From: Flavobacterium piscis
Lineage (GTDB): Bacteria; Bacteroidota; Bacteroidia; Flavobacteriales; Flavobacteriaceae
Direction of reading: 5' to 3'
Assembly: GCF_001686925.1 (NCBI RefSeq)
Contig: NZ_LVEN01000027.1
Coordinates: 558,001 to 622,000, forward strand
DNA: 64,000 nt
The position numbers and the translations under genes were made by a program. Shown here in pieces: positions 35,731 to 44,318 of the stretch; the first letter of the stretch is position 1, and every line of letters starts with the position of its first letter. The notes beneath the pieces are model-generated. The model did not search any database, was not told where the DNA came from, and saw only the letters and a list, made by a program, of their open reading frames with translations.

Positions 35731-36873
35731 TTACTTTTTATTTGCCAAATTATAGTGATCTTCAAGATAAGAGAAGCGGGCCAATATTTCTAGCATTCCG
35801 CCATGTTCTACTAAATTGTACACACCATCGCTTGCGGAAAATAATCCTTTTTCGTTTTTGTTTTCCTTCAAAGTATTATCCAGACATTTTTTAAATCCTG
35901 AAATGTATTTCAGGTCTTTATCGTATTTTAAAAGATGCTGATAGCCGCGCAATAAAACGGCATTAAACCAATAACCATCTCTAAATTTGTCTCCTCCGTA
36001 AAAATAAAGTAAAGAACTATCTGCTATTTCGATTGCTTTTTTAAGATACTTTTTATCACCTGTTAGTTCGTATAAATACACATTAGACTGAAGCATTGTT
36101 CCTGTATTATAGGAATAGATAGTTTTACCAATACTTCCATCTGTCACCTTTATATTATCATAAAACAAGCCGGTTGGTGTTTGCAGTTTTTCATTTGTCC
36201 AGTTGTAGATCTTCAATGCATTATCAAGATATACTTGTTCCTTTGTTGCTTTGTACATTTTAAGGGCAACAATAATTCCTGGTCCGTTTGAACAGGTATT
36301 TTTAGTTTCAAAATCATTTTCGCGCCAGTACAATCCGCCACCTAGTTTTGAATCTGATGCTGTCATCATAAAATCGTACATCGATTTTCCTAAATCGAAA
36401 TACGCTTTCTTTCCGTTTCTTTCATAAATATCTAAGGCAGTTATTCCAATCCATTGGTTATCATCGTAATATCTTTGTCCTTTGCTCAGCTGCACAATAT
36501 ATTCACCATATCCGGGTTTAGGTGGTGCAGGATCGTAGTAAGGCTGCATACTTTTGACAATGCCGTCAACTAAATTCGCTTTTTTATCTACTTTTTCAAT
36601 TTCATTTGTGGCTTCAAACATAGCGCAAAGTGCCCACAACCAGCTATATTCCCTTTTATGTCCAAATTTTGTTTCTCTTTTGACAGGATCTAAATCAACA
36701 AAATAATAACCTGAAACACTATCATGAAAATTTTTCTCAATTGCTGAGTGAAGTTGCTCCATCTCATCTTTGTAAAAATTGTTTTTTGAGTTAGTGTTTC
36801 TTTTTATTTCTGAAAAACTTGAAAACAGTACCATAACTGCAATAAGTAATAAACTCTTTTTTTGATTGTTCAT
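35731..36873 (-). CDS. GH76 alpha-1,6-mannanase family protein
   Basis: The 380-residue protein has an N-terminal hydrophobic segment (about 6-21, signal peptide or membrane anchor). An (alpha/alpha)6-barrel follows with the GH76 signature YYDDNQWIGI. Asp137 and Asp138 form the catalytic pair of alpha-1,6-mannanases. SYNTGTMLQSNVYLYELTGD and YWFNAVLLRGY are further barrel helices. The enzyme would cut alpha-1,6-mannan backbones such as fungal or mycobacterial mannans. No susCD pair accompanies it. A perfect palindrome upstream (36944-36957) suggests local regulation. Confidence 0.86.
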   Translation of the reverse strand: MNNQKKSLLLIAVMVLFSSFSEIKRNTNSKNNFYKDEMEQLHSAIEKNFHDSVSGYYFVDLDPVKRETKFGHKREYSWLWALCAMFEATNEIEKVDKKANLVDGIVKSMQPYYDPAPPKPGYGEYIVQLSKGQRYYDDNQWIGITALDIYERNGKKAYFDLGKSMYDFMMTASDSKLGGGLYWRENDFETKNTCSNGPGIIVALKMYKATKEQVYLDNALKIYNWTNEKLQTPTGLFYDNIKVTDGSIGKTIYSYNTGTMLQSNVYLYELTGDKKYLKKAIEIADSSLLYFYGGDKFRDGYWFNAVLLRGYQHLLKYDKDLKYISGFKKCLDNTLKENKNEKGLFSASDGVYNLVEHGGMLEILARFSYLEDHYNLANKK

Positions 36874-36943
36874 AACGGGTAACTATTTGTGGTTATTTAT
36901 TTTATTTGAATTGAATAGTTTTAAAAGTAATATCACAAATCTA

Positions 36944-36957
36944 CTAAAACGTTTTAG
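36944..36957. promoter_or_regulatory. Perfect palindrome CTAAAACGTTTTAG upstream of GH76
   Basis: The perfect 14-bp palindrome lies 71 bp upstream of the GH76 ATG (minus strand). Its central AACGTT resembles LacI-family operators. No LacI regulator lies in the window. The rest of the 36874-37241 gap shows only this site and the terminator at 37114. Confidence 0.5.
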
Positions 36958-37113
36958 TATTTTAAAACTAAAAATGGCCATTGCTATTATTTTTGTTGAT
37001 AATAGCTCTAAATCGTTTTTTTGGTTTTTATTTTTTAATGAAGTGAGTGATTATCGATCGAACATTAAACATTTGCAATCCATTACGATGTTAAATATCA
37101 CTATTGTAATAAC

Positions 37114-37149
37114 AAAAAAGCCTTTTAGAACTTGAATCTAAAAGGCTTT
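37114..37149 (-). terminator. Intrinsic terminator of the acidic-protein gene
   Basis: AAAGCCTTTTAGA (37117-37129) pairs perfectly with 37137-37149. On the minus strand it is followed by TTTTTTG. It lies about 90 bp after the stop of the gene ending at 37242. Confidence 0.85.
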
Positions 37150-37241
37150 GTATTGATATAAAAGTTTGAAATTAAACTTCTGAGTTAGGATTCGGGATAT
37201 AATTTAAGGTTTTTGATATCATCCTGTAAGATTTTCTCAAA

Positions 37242-37523
37242 TCAATCTGTTGCAAAATTTTCAGATTCACTGTAATTTTCATCAAAGTTTTCTTCGGGAT
37301 TATTGGCCTCATCTTCTTCCTGAGTGTCCTCATTTAGATCAGTCTCAGATAGTGGTTCTCTGTCAGAAGCATCATCAGAAGTAAAATTGGTATTTTGATA
37401 AGAGATTGATTCCACAGTTGGGTCATCTCCGTTATTAAAATTTTCAGGTTGCAACTGATTTTGTAAATCCTGCATTAAATTACGATCTCCCGGATTGTAA
37501 TTTTTGTTGTCGTCTGTTATCAT
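37242..37523 (-). CDS. Small acidic low-complexity protein, paralogue of the protein at 57754
   Basis: The start at 37523 gives a 93-residue protein beginning MITDDNKNYNPGDRN. An in-frame ATG at 37574 would add 17 atypical residues. The chain is rich in Asp, Glu and Asn and almost free of hydrophobic stretches, so it is probably disordered. Its N-terminus matches that of the acidic protein at 57754-58218 (MIHDNNENYGQNGRN), so the two are paralogues. Function is unknown. Such small acidic proteins in Flavobacterium often sit among stress-response genes. Confidence 0.72.
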   Translation of the reverse strand: MITDDNKNYNPGDRNLMQDLQNQLQPENFNNGDDPTVESISYQNTNFTSDDASDREPLSETDLNEDTQEEDEANNPEENFDENYSESENFATD

Positions 37524-37818
37524 ATCAGTGTGTTTAAAATGAATTAATTTTGAGATTACTATTTGTAGTGCCAAGTGATTAGAAATTATTATTTATAGAT
37601 CTTATGGCCTTATCCAAAATTAAGGACAACAGTATTATTTGTTCTTATAGAATTTTAAGTAAGAGTTCTTTAATTATGAGTGATTTATAAAGAGACATAT
37701 TAGAAAGAAAAAAAAGCGATCTAAAAAAAACTGCCCTCAAATAGTATCTAACTTTTTGAAGACAGTTTCAAGAAATGGAATTTTTAACTATTGATCTTAG
37801 GACTAATTTTGCAACTAT

Positions 37819-38601
37819 TTATTGAGCATCCCAAGAGGCACTAGCATAATAAATAGAACTTGTTACCGGAGCTGTCCAGTAACTTTGACTACCGCCACGG
37901 AAGGTATGAAGACTTACTGCATTGACATTTCGTTTAGAATCGTTAGTTACCCAACGAATGGTCTGATTAAGTATTTCTGTACCATTTACATAATATTTGA
38001 CATATCCGTTCGTATTTGATCCGGTATTTAATTTCACAGATATCTGACAGTTATATGTTACTCCTTCTTGTATATAATATTTTTTCCCAAAATCGTTACC
38101 AAATTGTCCGGGCTGATCTTTATAATAAACGTAGGGTTGGAGGTAAGCCCCGCTTCCTTTGGCAGTGTTTGATCCGCTTGGGCAATACCACATAAATCTG
38201 GCACTACCGCCGTTGCCATCCCATCCTGGATCGCCACCGGTGTTCTGGTCGCCAATTAGTATACCGTATCCGCATTTACCACCTCTGCTCCAATAAAATC
38301 CGGAATTAAATTTCATCTGGAACCAAACGGTATAAACACCACCTGACCAAACGCCGTAAGATGTACACAAACCACCGGGACATGATAGTGTATTGGTTTG
38401 CAATGTAATCGTTCTGGCTCCGGCACCACCGCCTGCTAAGGCAGCAGCAGCTTTGTTAGTGTTTTGCTGCGCATCTGTAGCACTTTGTAATGTTTCTTTG
38501 TTAGTGGCTTGCGGCTCATTTAGATCTTGTTCCTTTTCACAGGAATTAAACACTAATGCCATAATAAATAGCAAACTTGTCAATTTGAAGAATTTTTTCA
38601 T
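37819..38601 (-). CDS. Polysaccharide lyase family 14-like lipoprotein
   Basis: The ATG at 38601 is chosen because it starts the lipoprotein signal (MKKFFKLTSLLFIMALVFNSC, Cys21); an ATG nine codons earlier is less suitable. After an Asn/Ala-rich linker (about 30-60), the 200-residue domain shows WFQMKFNSGFYWSRGGKCGYG, GGSARFMWYCPSG, YLQPYVYYKDQPGQFGNDFG and YVNGTEILNQTIRW. This is the jelly-roll pattern of PL14-type alginate/glucuronan lyases and relatives. It would act at the cell surface on a uronic-acid polymer. The family call is from motif memory. It has no PUL partners nearby. Confidence 0.72.
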   Translation of the reverse strand: MKKFFKLTSLLFIMALVFNSCEKEQDLNEPQATNKETLQSATDAQQNTNKAAAALAGGGAGARTITLQTNTLSCPGGLCTSYGVWSGGVYTVWFQMKFNSGFYWSRGGKCGYGILIGDQNTGGDPGWDGNGGSARFMWYCPSGSNTAKGSGAYLQPYVYYKDQPGQFGNDFGKKYYIQEGVTYNCQISVKLNTGSNTNGYVKYYVNGTEILNQTIRWVTNDSKRNVNAVSLHTFRGGSQSYWTAPVTSSIYYASASWDAQ

Positions 38602-39044
38602 TTTTAAAACTTTAAGGTTAGTAAACAATTAATGGTTAGTAAAACAATAGATTCTAATTACATCAAATGATATTAAAGAGAAGCCTTTTTTTATCGGTAT
38701 CAGTAATTAAGCAACTAAAAAACAGTGTTTTATAATTGATATAGCAAAGTTGACTAATAAGAATTTGAAAGTGGAGTAAAAAAGTACGATTTTAGGTACG
38801 TAAAAATCTTGTACGTAAATTTTGTATACTTTTTTGGGTATTATAAAATGATATCGTTAAATAAAATGATAAAAAATTATGTAGTATTTAAATAATTAAG
38901 AATTAGATGTGCTTGCGTTGTAAGCAGAATTATATACTATAAATATTGACAAAAAAGTATTAAAAAAAAGAAATGTCATGCAAAAAGGTAGATTCAAGAT
39001 ATGATACTATTTTTATCGTGTAAAAATGAGATGGATTATTAATT
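38602..39044. other. Gene-free stretch upstream of the PL14-like gene
   Basis: This stretch of about 440 bp is very AT-rich, with no credible open frame, RNA gene or clear repeat. It must contain the promoter of the minus-strand lyase gene. I see no exact -7 consensus. Confidence 0.5.
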
Positions 39045-39080
39045 AAAAAGAGGATATACTTTTCAGTATATCCTCTTTTT
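39045..39080. terminator. Bidirectional terminator with a perfect 16-bp stem
   Basis: AAAAAGAGGATATACT (39045-39060) pairs perfectly with 39065-39080 around a TTTC loop. T-runs exist on both strands. The minus-strand gene ending at 39167 is the obvious user. No plus-strand gene precedes it. Confidence 0.88.
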
Positions 39081-39166
39081 AAAATTTGTTTTTTCACCTG
39101 TTATAACAAAACCGTGAATCCTGTTTTAATTTTAGCAGTAAGAGCGGTGGTCCTTCCTGATTCCTA

Positions 39167-39412
39167 TTATTTGGCCTTGGGATTATCATCTGATTCTTCT
39201 TCTTCCCAGTCATTTTCGTCATATTCCGAATCAAAATCATCTTCTAAATCCTCTTTCAGGTCTCCAAGTTCTAAGTTGTAATGGTTACTGGCAGCTAATT
39301 TAGCCTGAAAAGCATCAAGATAATCATCATAATTTAATAACAGCTGCTCTTCGTAGTAAGTCATATCGCCTGAAAATTCTTCAGTGCTATAAGAGTAATT
39401 TTCGTAGTTCAT
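39167..39412 (-). CDS. Small acidic protein, function unknown
   Basis: The 81-residue protein is rich in Tyr in its first third (YENYSYSTEEFSGDMTYYEEQLLLNYDDYLDAFQAKL) and in Asp/Glu at its C-terminus (DLEDDFDSEYDENDWEEEESDD). No signal peptide or membrane segment is present. It is monocistronic with a strong terminator. A third small acidic protein in this window, but without clear N-terminal similarity to the paralogous pair at 37242 and 57754. Confidence 0.65.
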   Translation of the reverse strand: MNYENYSYSTEEFSGDMTYYEEQLLLNYDDYLDAFQAKLAASNHYNLELGDLKEDLEDDFDSEYDENDWEEEESDDNPKAK

Positions 39413-39586
39413 ATAAATCGGTTTAAAATTAATAGCATAAATAATGTTCTAATAGTTCTAATTAGAATTATTTAAAATTAAATTTTTTACCGCAGTAGAA
39501 TTTATACAATTTTCAGGAAGGATTGTTAAATTCTCACCTAACAAATGGAATACTATTCATTTTGAAATAAAAGGGATATTACTATT

Positions 39587-39616
39587 ATTAAATGAAAAAT
39601 TTATTTTTCATTTAAT
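39587..39616. promoter_or_regulatory. Hairpin in divergent gap 39413-39849
   Basis: ATTAAATGAAAAA (39587-39599) pairs exactly with 39604-39616 around a 4-base loop. It lies between two divergent genes, so it is not an ordinary terminator. It may be a regulator site or leader structure. The 437-bp gap otherwise holds only a -7 candidate at 39786. Confidence 0.4.
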
Positions 39617-39785
39617 GATTTTTACTTTATTGTTTGCAAGTTTCCAGGCATCCTTATTTACAAAGAATTGAAATCAAATAGATGTAAAGAAAACAACTTT
39701 TGATCGTAAATAACCATGAAAGCAGGTATTGTTTTTTGTATCTGCCTTCAGTAATTTTGGCTGTCATAAAAAAAACTTTTTTTAT

Positions 39786-39793
39786 TATATTTG
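39786..39793 (+). promoter_or_regulatory. -7 promoter box TATATTTG
   Basis: This is an exact TAnnTTTG match 57 bp before the ATG at 39850. A TTTG at 39756-39759 lies a little too far upstream for an ideal -33 element. Confidence 0.5.
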
Positions 39794-39849
39794 ATTAATA
39801 AATTGACCCATAAGGCAATTTGTTTCTCGTTAACTTTAGCATTATTTAT

Positions 39850-41139
39850 ATGAAATTTTATGCGCTTGTTTTAGCAGTTAGTCTGTTTCCATTTGCTGCA
39901 TTATGTCAAAAGGCAGTTGCACCCGGCAGTAAGGATATCAATACCAAATACATTAAACCCGGAAAGTCGGTATTTACCGTATATTATGTTAAGGATACAA
40001 GCTGGGTAAAGCAGGGAACAGTAACTTATGATATTGTGGCAGCCAACAACCAATTGAGTCTGACTAATTCCTATACTCCAAAAGACAACTCATTTATTAC
40101 AGCCCGCACCAGTGTAGCGGATGCTCAAACTCTTAAACCTATCACCTATATTAGTGATGCTAAGGAAACAAAAGTTGATCTTAACTTTGGTGAAAAGGTT
40201 ACAGGAAATTATTATACCAAGAAAACCAAAAAGAATAAAAAGCTGAATTTGAATCCCAAAGAGGTATTTTTTGACTGGTTATGGACGGATAATATGATTT
40301 TAACACTACCGTTAGATGTAGGTTATAAAGCCCGTTTCCCTCAGTTCTATTATAGTGATGATGCTACTGTTCCTGTAGAATACTACACAATCAAGGAAGT
40401 AAAAAGTTTCATTTATAACTCTCCAAGGACTGGTAAGCACGAAGCATGGCTGGTTACTGTTTTGGAAGAAAATACAAATGCCATTTATAATTATATTGTA
40501 GACAAAAAGGACCATCGTCTCTGGCAACGCGAAATGTCTATGGGTAAAGGAATGTGGGAAATTACGACCAACGAGGAGCTGGATTATCAGCCTATTAAAA
40601 ACAAATTCGATAAAGAAAAAGTCGCTCAGCAGATTTCTAAAGGCAGCAGTGTTATTACTGGTACAGCCTATGCACGATCTGATGCTGGTAAGAAATTGGG
40701 TGGTTTGGTGAATACCGCCAAGAAACAATTTGCACCAAAAGGTACAGAGATCACACTTTTCCCTAGTTCGGCCTATTATGACGAATGGGTTGAAGTCAAC
40801 AAGAAAATTCGAAAACAGAAAAAAATGCCAGAGGTTCCTTTGAATTCTGATTTTGGATATGGTGTCAAAAAAGCCAAAGTTTATGATGATCAGGGGCATT
40901 TTGAATTCGCAGATCTTATGCCGGGCACGTATGTGGTTATGGCCAGTTTTGATTTTTCTAACTCTTATAATTATTCATATGTATCTGGCTATACCAATTA
41001 TTATAATTATTGGGGGTATACAGGGTCTTCAACAAATTATGCTACGGCCAGACAAGGCTATATAGATAAGGCCAATATTGAAAAGCGAGTAACCATAGAT
41101 AAGGATGGCGAGAAAAAAGAAGTGAACTTAAAAGAGTAA
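39850..41139 (+). CDS. Secreted protein of unknown function, DUF3108-like plus C-terminal carboxypeptidase-type segment
   Basis: The ATG at 39850 directly starts a signal peptide (MKFYALVLAVSLFPFAALC); the frame also reads from a TTG at 39820, which is less likely. The 429-residue protein has an N-terminal beta-rich region (YIKPGKSVFTVYYVKDTSWVKQGTVTYDIV, DAQTLKPITYISD, YNYIVDKKDHRLWQREM) that recalls lipoprotein-carrier-like beta folds such as DUF3108. A region after about 270 reads like a carboxypeptidase-regulatory segment (GTAYARSDAGKKLGGLVNTAKKQFAPKGTEITLFP, FEFADLMPGTYVVMASF). A Tyr/Asn-rich stretch lies near 380-405. The family call is tentative. It is probably periplasmic or outer-membrane associated. 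Confidence 0.72.
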   Translation: MKFYALVLAVSLFPFAALCQKAVAPGSKDINTKYIKPGKSVFTVYYVKDTSWVKQGTVTYDIVAANNQLSLTNSYTPKDNSFITARTSVADAQTLKPITYISDAKETKVDLNFGEKVTGNYYTKKTKKNKKLNLNPKEVFFDWLWTDNMILTLPLDVGYKARFPQFYYSDDATVPVEYYTIKEVKSFIYNSPRTGKHEAWLVTVLEENTNAIYNYIVDKKDHRLWQREMSMGKGMWEITTNEELDYQPIKNKFDKEKVAQQISKGSSVITGTAYARSDAGKKLGGLVNTAKKQFAPKGTEITLFPSSAYYDEWVEVNKKIRKQKKMPEVPLNSDFGYGVKKAKVYDDQGHFEFADLMPGTYVVMASFDFSNSYNYSYVSGYTNYYNYWGYTGSSTNYATARQGYIDKANIEKRVTIDKDGEKKEVNLKE

Positions 41140-41236
41140 TTCGATAAAGATCTTTTTTTCAAAAGAAGTCTATAATTATCCATATTTTAAGTTCTAAATA
41201 ACCTAAATCATTGGATATTGGTTTATTTCGTTATAA

Positions 41237-42301
41237 TTATTTTCCGATCTTTTCAAAAATAAGCTGCATCATTTCAGGATCTAAGGCAGTCATGTCTACC
41301 AATTTTAAAGATTTTACCATTTTTAAAGTTGCAGTTTTATAATGCTGAAAATGGGGTGTCTGCAAATGAGATTTATAGGCTTTTTGATTGGCATATATTT
41401 CTATTATCCTAATCTGTGCTGGATTTTCTTTTTGAAACATCGGATAAATGGCAATAACTCCTGCTTCAAGTTTTACTGATTCTGATGATTCTTTTTTAAG
41501 TATCTCTTTGTATTCTTCCAGATATTCCGGAATAATTTCGATTTCAGAAATTCTCACCATCATATCTGGTTCGATAATTGGCGTAACAGGTTCACCAATA
41601 GCGTTTCTTAAAACATTGGCTTGTGTTTTTCCTGCTGTTTTTTCGATAATAAAAGTAAGCTCCAAAAGCTGTGCATCTGTGATTCCGGTATTTTTACCCA
41701 TATTAAGATGCGCCTTTAGTTGTGGTTTGACTCCGGGCATTGCGGCTAATGCTGAAATGGTTACAAATTCTCGCTGACGGAAATTCAAAACATCGCGATT
41801 AAAAATATCGGCAAACAAATGTTCTTTTAAAAAAGTATCTATCGCAGGAGCAAAAGCAGCGGCACCTGTCTTAGGTCCGGTTTCTTCTTTCCCCGTTAAT
41901 TTTTGAAGATTCTCTTTTCCTGATTGGTATTTGTCTTTTACAGTTACTTCAGAAGCTTGTTTGCCTTCAGTATCTTTTATTCCACGAGATTTTCTTTCTT
42001 CCAAAACCGCCATTAGCGTGTTGATCGCATTTAAGCTTCGGGGAAATCCGCAATAGGCATAAAGCTGTACCAAAGCTTCTTTTATTTCATTTACGGTAAG
42101 TCCGGTGTCAAGACCTTTATTTATTACAGGTTTTAATTGGTCTAAATTTCCTGTGGCAGTAAGTGCGGCAATAGCCGCCATGCTTTGTTGGTGTGTATTT
42201 AACGCCTGTTCATTTTTATCTTTTTGCTGTGCAGTCATTGTATTTATAATTATCAAAAAAGTGAATATACTTATAGAGTTCAGAAATTTTTTATAGCTCA
42301 T
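41237..42301 (-). CDS. Exported two-domain carboxymuconolactone decarboxylase fused to a monooxygenase-like domain
   Basis: The 354-residue protein begins with a signal-like hydrophobic segment (about 9-24, ending MTAQ). It has a first CMD/AhpD-like domain (about 35-105, AYCGFPRSLNAINTLMAVL), a second CMD-like domain (about 150-235, NFRQREFVTISALAAMPGVKPQLKAHLNMG) and an antibiotic-biosynthesis-monooxygenase-like ferredoxin-fold domain (about 247-335, RISEIEIIPEYLEEYKEILKK, IIEIYANQKAYKSHLQTPHFQHY). The CMD domains lack the AhpD CxxC pair (only Cys84), so peroxidase chemistry is doubtful. The gene is divergent from the AraC regulator at 42484, its likely controller. Confidence 0.85.
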   Translation of the reverse strand: MSYKKFLNSISIFTFLIIINTMTAQQKDKNEQALNTHQQSMAAIAALTATGNLDQLKPVINKGLDTGLTVNEIKEALVQLYAYCGFPRSLNAINTLMAVLEERKSRGIKDTEGKQASEVTVKDKYQSGKENLQKLTGKEETGPKTGAAAFAPAIDTFLKEHLFADIFNRDVLNFRQREFVTISALAAMPGVKPQLKAHLNMGKNTGITDAQLLELTFIIEKTAGKTQANVLRNAIGEPVTPIIEPDMMVRISEIEIIPEYLEEYKEILKKESSESVKLEAGVIAIYPMFQKENPAQIRIIEIYANQKAYKSHLQTPHFQHYKTATLKMVKSLKLVDMTALDPEMMQLIFEKIGK

Positions 42302-42459
42302 GATGTAAAAATTAATGTTTAGGCAATTTCAATAAGAAAAGACTTTTAGCTCTTACAAATTTCGGAATTGTAACGCATCTTTTTGTATACATACTACAGA
42401 TGTACTTACCATTTTTACTGATTTTGCAGTAAAATGGTCAGCTGCAGCACTCTGTTTGC

Positions 42460-42467
42460 TAAATTTG
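42460..42467 (+). promoter_or_regulatory. -7 promoter box TAAATTTG
   Basis: This is an exact TAnnTTTG match 16 bp before the ATG at 42484, giving a very short leader. A mirror word TTACAAATTT occurs near 42353-42362 facing the divergent gene. Confidence 0.5.
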
Positions 42468-42483
42468 TAACAAACTTTTGGTT

Positions 42484-43380
42484 ATGGAACGAATTGATAG
42501 GATTGAAACCGTTAAGCAATACAATGATGCAGTAGGAGCAGAGACTTTACATCCTCTTGTTAGTATTGTCGATTTTGATGAAATACCAACTTACCAGTAT
42601 TTTAAAAGACATATGAGCGTTTATGCTGTTTTTTTGAAATACATTAAATGCGGAGATATGCGTTACGGATGCCAGTCTTATGATTATGAAGATGGTACGC
42701 TGGTTTTTATTTCACCAGGTCAGATTTACGGGATTGATGGCAGAAACGAAATTATTAAGCCTTGGGGCAAAGCGCTCGTTTTTCATCCTGATTTGCTTGC
42801 CGGGACAGCTCTTGCACGTCAAATAAAGGACTATTCATTTTTTTCTTATGAAGTAAATGAAGCATTGCATTTGTCTAAAAAAGAAAGAAAAGTGATCAAC
42901 GATTGTTTCGAAAAAATCCTGGCTGAAATTGATCAGAATATCGACAAGCATAGTAAAACGCTTATTGTTTCTACTATCGAACTTTTATTGAATTACTGCA
43001 TGAGGTATTATGACAGGCAATTTATCACCAGAACTCATGTCAATAAAGATATTCTCATTCGTTTTGAAAATCTGCTGAACGATTATTTTACGTCAGGCAA
43101 GTCTAAAACTTTAGGACTTCCTTCAGTAAGTTATTGTGCAGAACAATTATTTCTCTCCGCTAATTATTTTGGAGATCTCATAAAAAAAGAAACCGGAAGC
43201 ACCGCTTTAGATTATATTCAGTCAAAATTAATTGATGAGGCAAAGACAATATTATTCGATCACGAAAAATCGGTGAGCGATATTGCTTATGAATTAGGTT
43301 TTAAATACCAACAGCATTTTACCCGATTATTTAAGCAGAAGACGGGAATTACACCATTGCAATATCGTGTAAATGTATAA
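42484..43380 (+). CDS. AraC-family transcriptional regulator
   Basis: Reading of the DNA shows that the first ATG is at 42484; the frame two codons earlier opens with TTG. The 298-residue protein has an N-terminal cupin-like sensor part (about 25-150, VFISPGQIYGIDG, KALVFHPDLL). A C-terminal AraC double helix-turn-helix (about 205-298) carries SVSYCAEQLFLSANYFGDLIKKETG and SVSDIAYELGFKYQQHFTRLFKQKTGITPLQYR. It lies divergent from the CMD-monooxygenase fusion, which it probably activates in response to a small aromatic or redox signal (inference). Confidence 0.93.
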   Translation: MERIDRIETVKQYNDAVGAETLHPLVSIVDFDEIPTYQYFKRHMSVYAVFLKYIKCGDMRYGCQSYDYEDGTLVFISPGQIYGIDGRNEIIKPWGKALVFHPDLLAGTALARQIKDYSFFSYEVNEALHLSKKERKVINDCFEKILAEIDQNIDKHSKTLIVSTIELLLNYCMRYYDRQFITRTHVNKDILIRFENLLNDYFTSGKSKTLGLPSVSYCAEQLFLSANYFGDLIKKETGSTALDYIQSKLIDEAKTILFDHEKSVSDIAYELGFKYQQHFTRLFKQKTGITPLQYRVNV

Positions 43381-43523
43381 TTTAAAACAAAAAAAAAACT
43401 CTCGCCTTATTTGTAAAAAGTCGTTTAAGGAAGTATTTTTATGAATTAACTTGCTTTAAATCATATTTTTAGTAAATTTAAAAGGAGCACTAAAAAATAA
43501 AATTGAGGAACAATATGTGTTTT

Positions 43524-43546
43524 AAATATACTTTTTAGTATATTTG
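43524..43546 (+). promoter_or_regulatory. TetR-type operator overlapping -7 box
   Basis: A perfect inverted repeat, AAATATACT-N4-AGTATATTT (43524-43545), overlaps TATATTTG (43539-43546), an exact -7 consensus. It lies 20 bp before the TetR gene. A near-identical copy at 44172-44193 precedes the next gene. This is a textbook arrangement for autorepression. Confidence 0.8.
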
Positions 43547-43565
43547 CGATCTAATAATTACAGAA

Positions 43566-44156
43566 ATGCTTACTAAGGCCGAAAGAACAAAACAATTTAT
43601 ACTGGAAACTGCAGTGCCGCTTTATAATGAAAAAGGCATTTCGGGGGTTAATATTGATGATGTACTCGAAGCTACCAAGCTTACAAAGGGATGTCTGTAT
43701 GGTCATTTTGAGAATAAAGAAGACTTATCAGAACAGGTTATTGATTTGTCGTTAAAATTGGTTTCAGACAGAATCAGAGCTGCGGTTTATCAGGCAAAAA
43801 CAATAAAAGGTAAAGTGTTTGCCTTTTTAGATTTTTATAAAAACCCAATAGAAACTTATATTTCAGGCGGTTGCCCTATATTTAATACTGCTGTAGAAGC
43901 AGATGATAATTATCCTCTTATAAAAGAGAAAGTAGCAAAAGTATTTAGAAACGGGCAGCAGGAATTAGCGGCTTTACTTCAGGAGGGAATAAATACAGGT
44001 GAATTTTCAGCTCAACTGGATCCCGTTGTTTTTGCGTTCAAATTAACAGCATCGGTCGAAGGAGGTATTGTAATGTGCCGAGTTATGGGCACAGCAAAAC
44101 CTATGCAGGGACTTGTAAAAAGTTTAAAATCTGAATTAGAACAATACGTCATATAA
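43566..44156 (+). CDS. TetR-family transcriptional repressor
   Basis: The 196-residue protein has the N-terminal TetR helix-turn-helix (about 10-55: TKQFILETAVPLYNEKGISGVNIDDVLEATKLTKGCLYGHFENKEDL) and a ligand-binding C-terminus with GGCPIFNTAVEADD, the TetR_C type seen in regulators of reductase genes such as the AcuR/YcdC group. The gene is preceded by its own operator and followed by the SDR and quinone oxidoreductase genes. The matching operator before the SDR suggests it represses both units until an electrophile or aldehyde-type ligand is bound. Confidence 0.93.
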   Translation: MLTKAERTKQFILETAVPLYNEKGISGVNIDDVLEATKLTKGCLYGHFENKEDLSEQVIDLSLKLVSDRIRAAVYQAKTIKGKVFAFLDFYKNPIETYISGGCPIFNTAVEADDNYPLIKEKVAKVFRNGQQELAALLQEGINTGEFSAQLDPVVFAFKLTASVEGGIVMCRVMGTAKPMQGLVKSLKSELEQYVI

Positions 44157-44171
44157 TTTTTTTTTGCTTTA

Positions 44172-44193
44172 AAATAGACTAAAAAGTATATTT
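44172..44193 (+). promoter_or_regulatory. Second TetR operator copy
   Basis: AAATAGACT-N4-AGTATATTT matches the complement of the operator at 43524-43545 in 21 of 22 positions. It lies 16 bp after the TetR gene stop and 126 bp before the SDR gene. Confidence 0.75.
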
Positions 44194-44318
44194 TAGAATA
44201 ATCTGAATTCAAAAAAAAGGAAAGCGAAGGTAGACTTTGTAGATGATTTTTTTGGTTCTTGAAAAATAAGTTTGATGTTCCTGTTGGTGAGTATAAACAA
44301 TTCTTTAAATAAAGTATA

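Noticed and set aside
40312..40899. 195-codon minus-strand frame
   Set aside because: It lies wholly inside the secreted protein gene at 39850-41139, and its composition (many Phe, Ile, His and Cys) is that of an antisense shadow.
41237..42301. AhpD-type peroxidase function for the CMD fusion
   Set aside because: AhpD needs a CxxC pair; the first CMD domain has one cysteine and the second has none.
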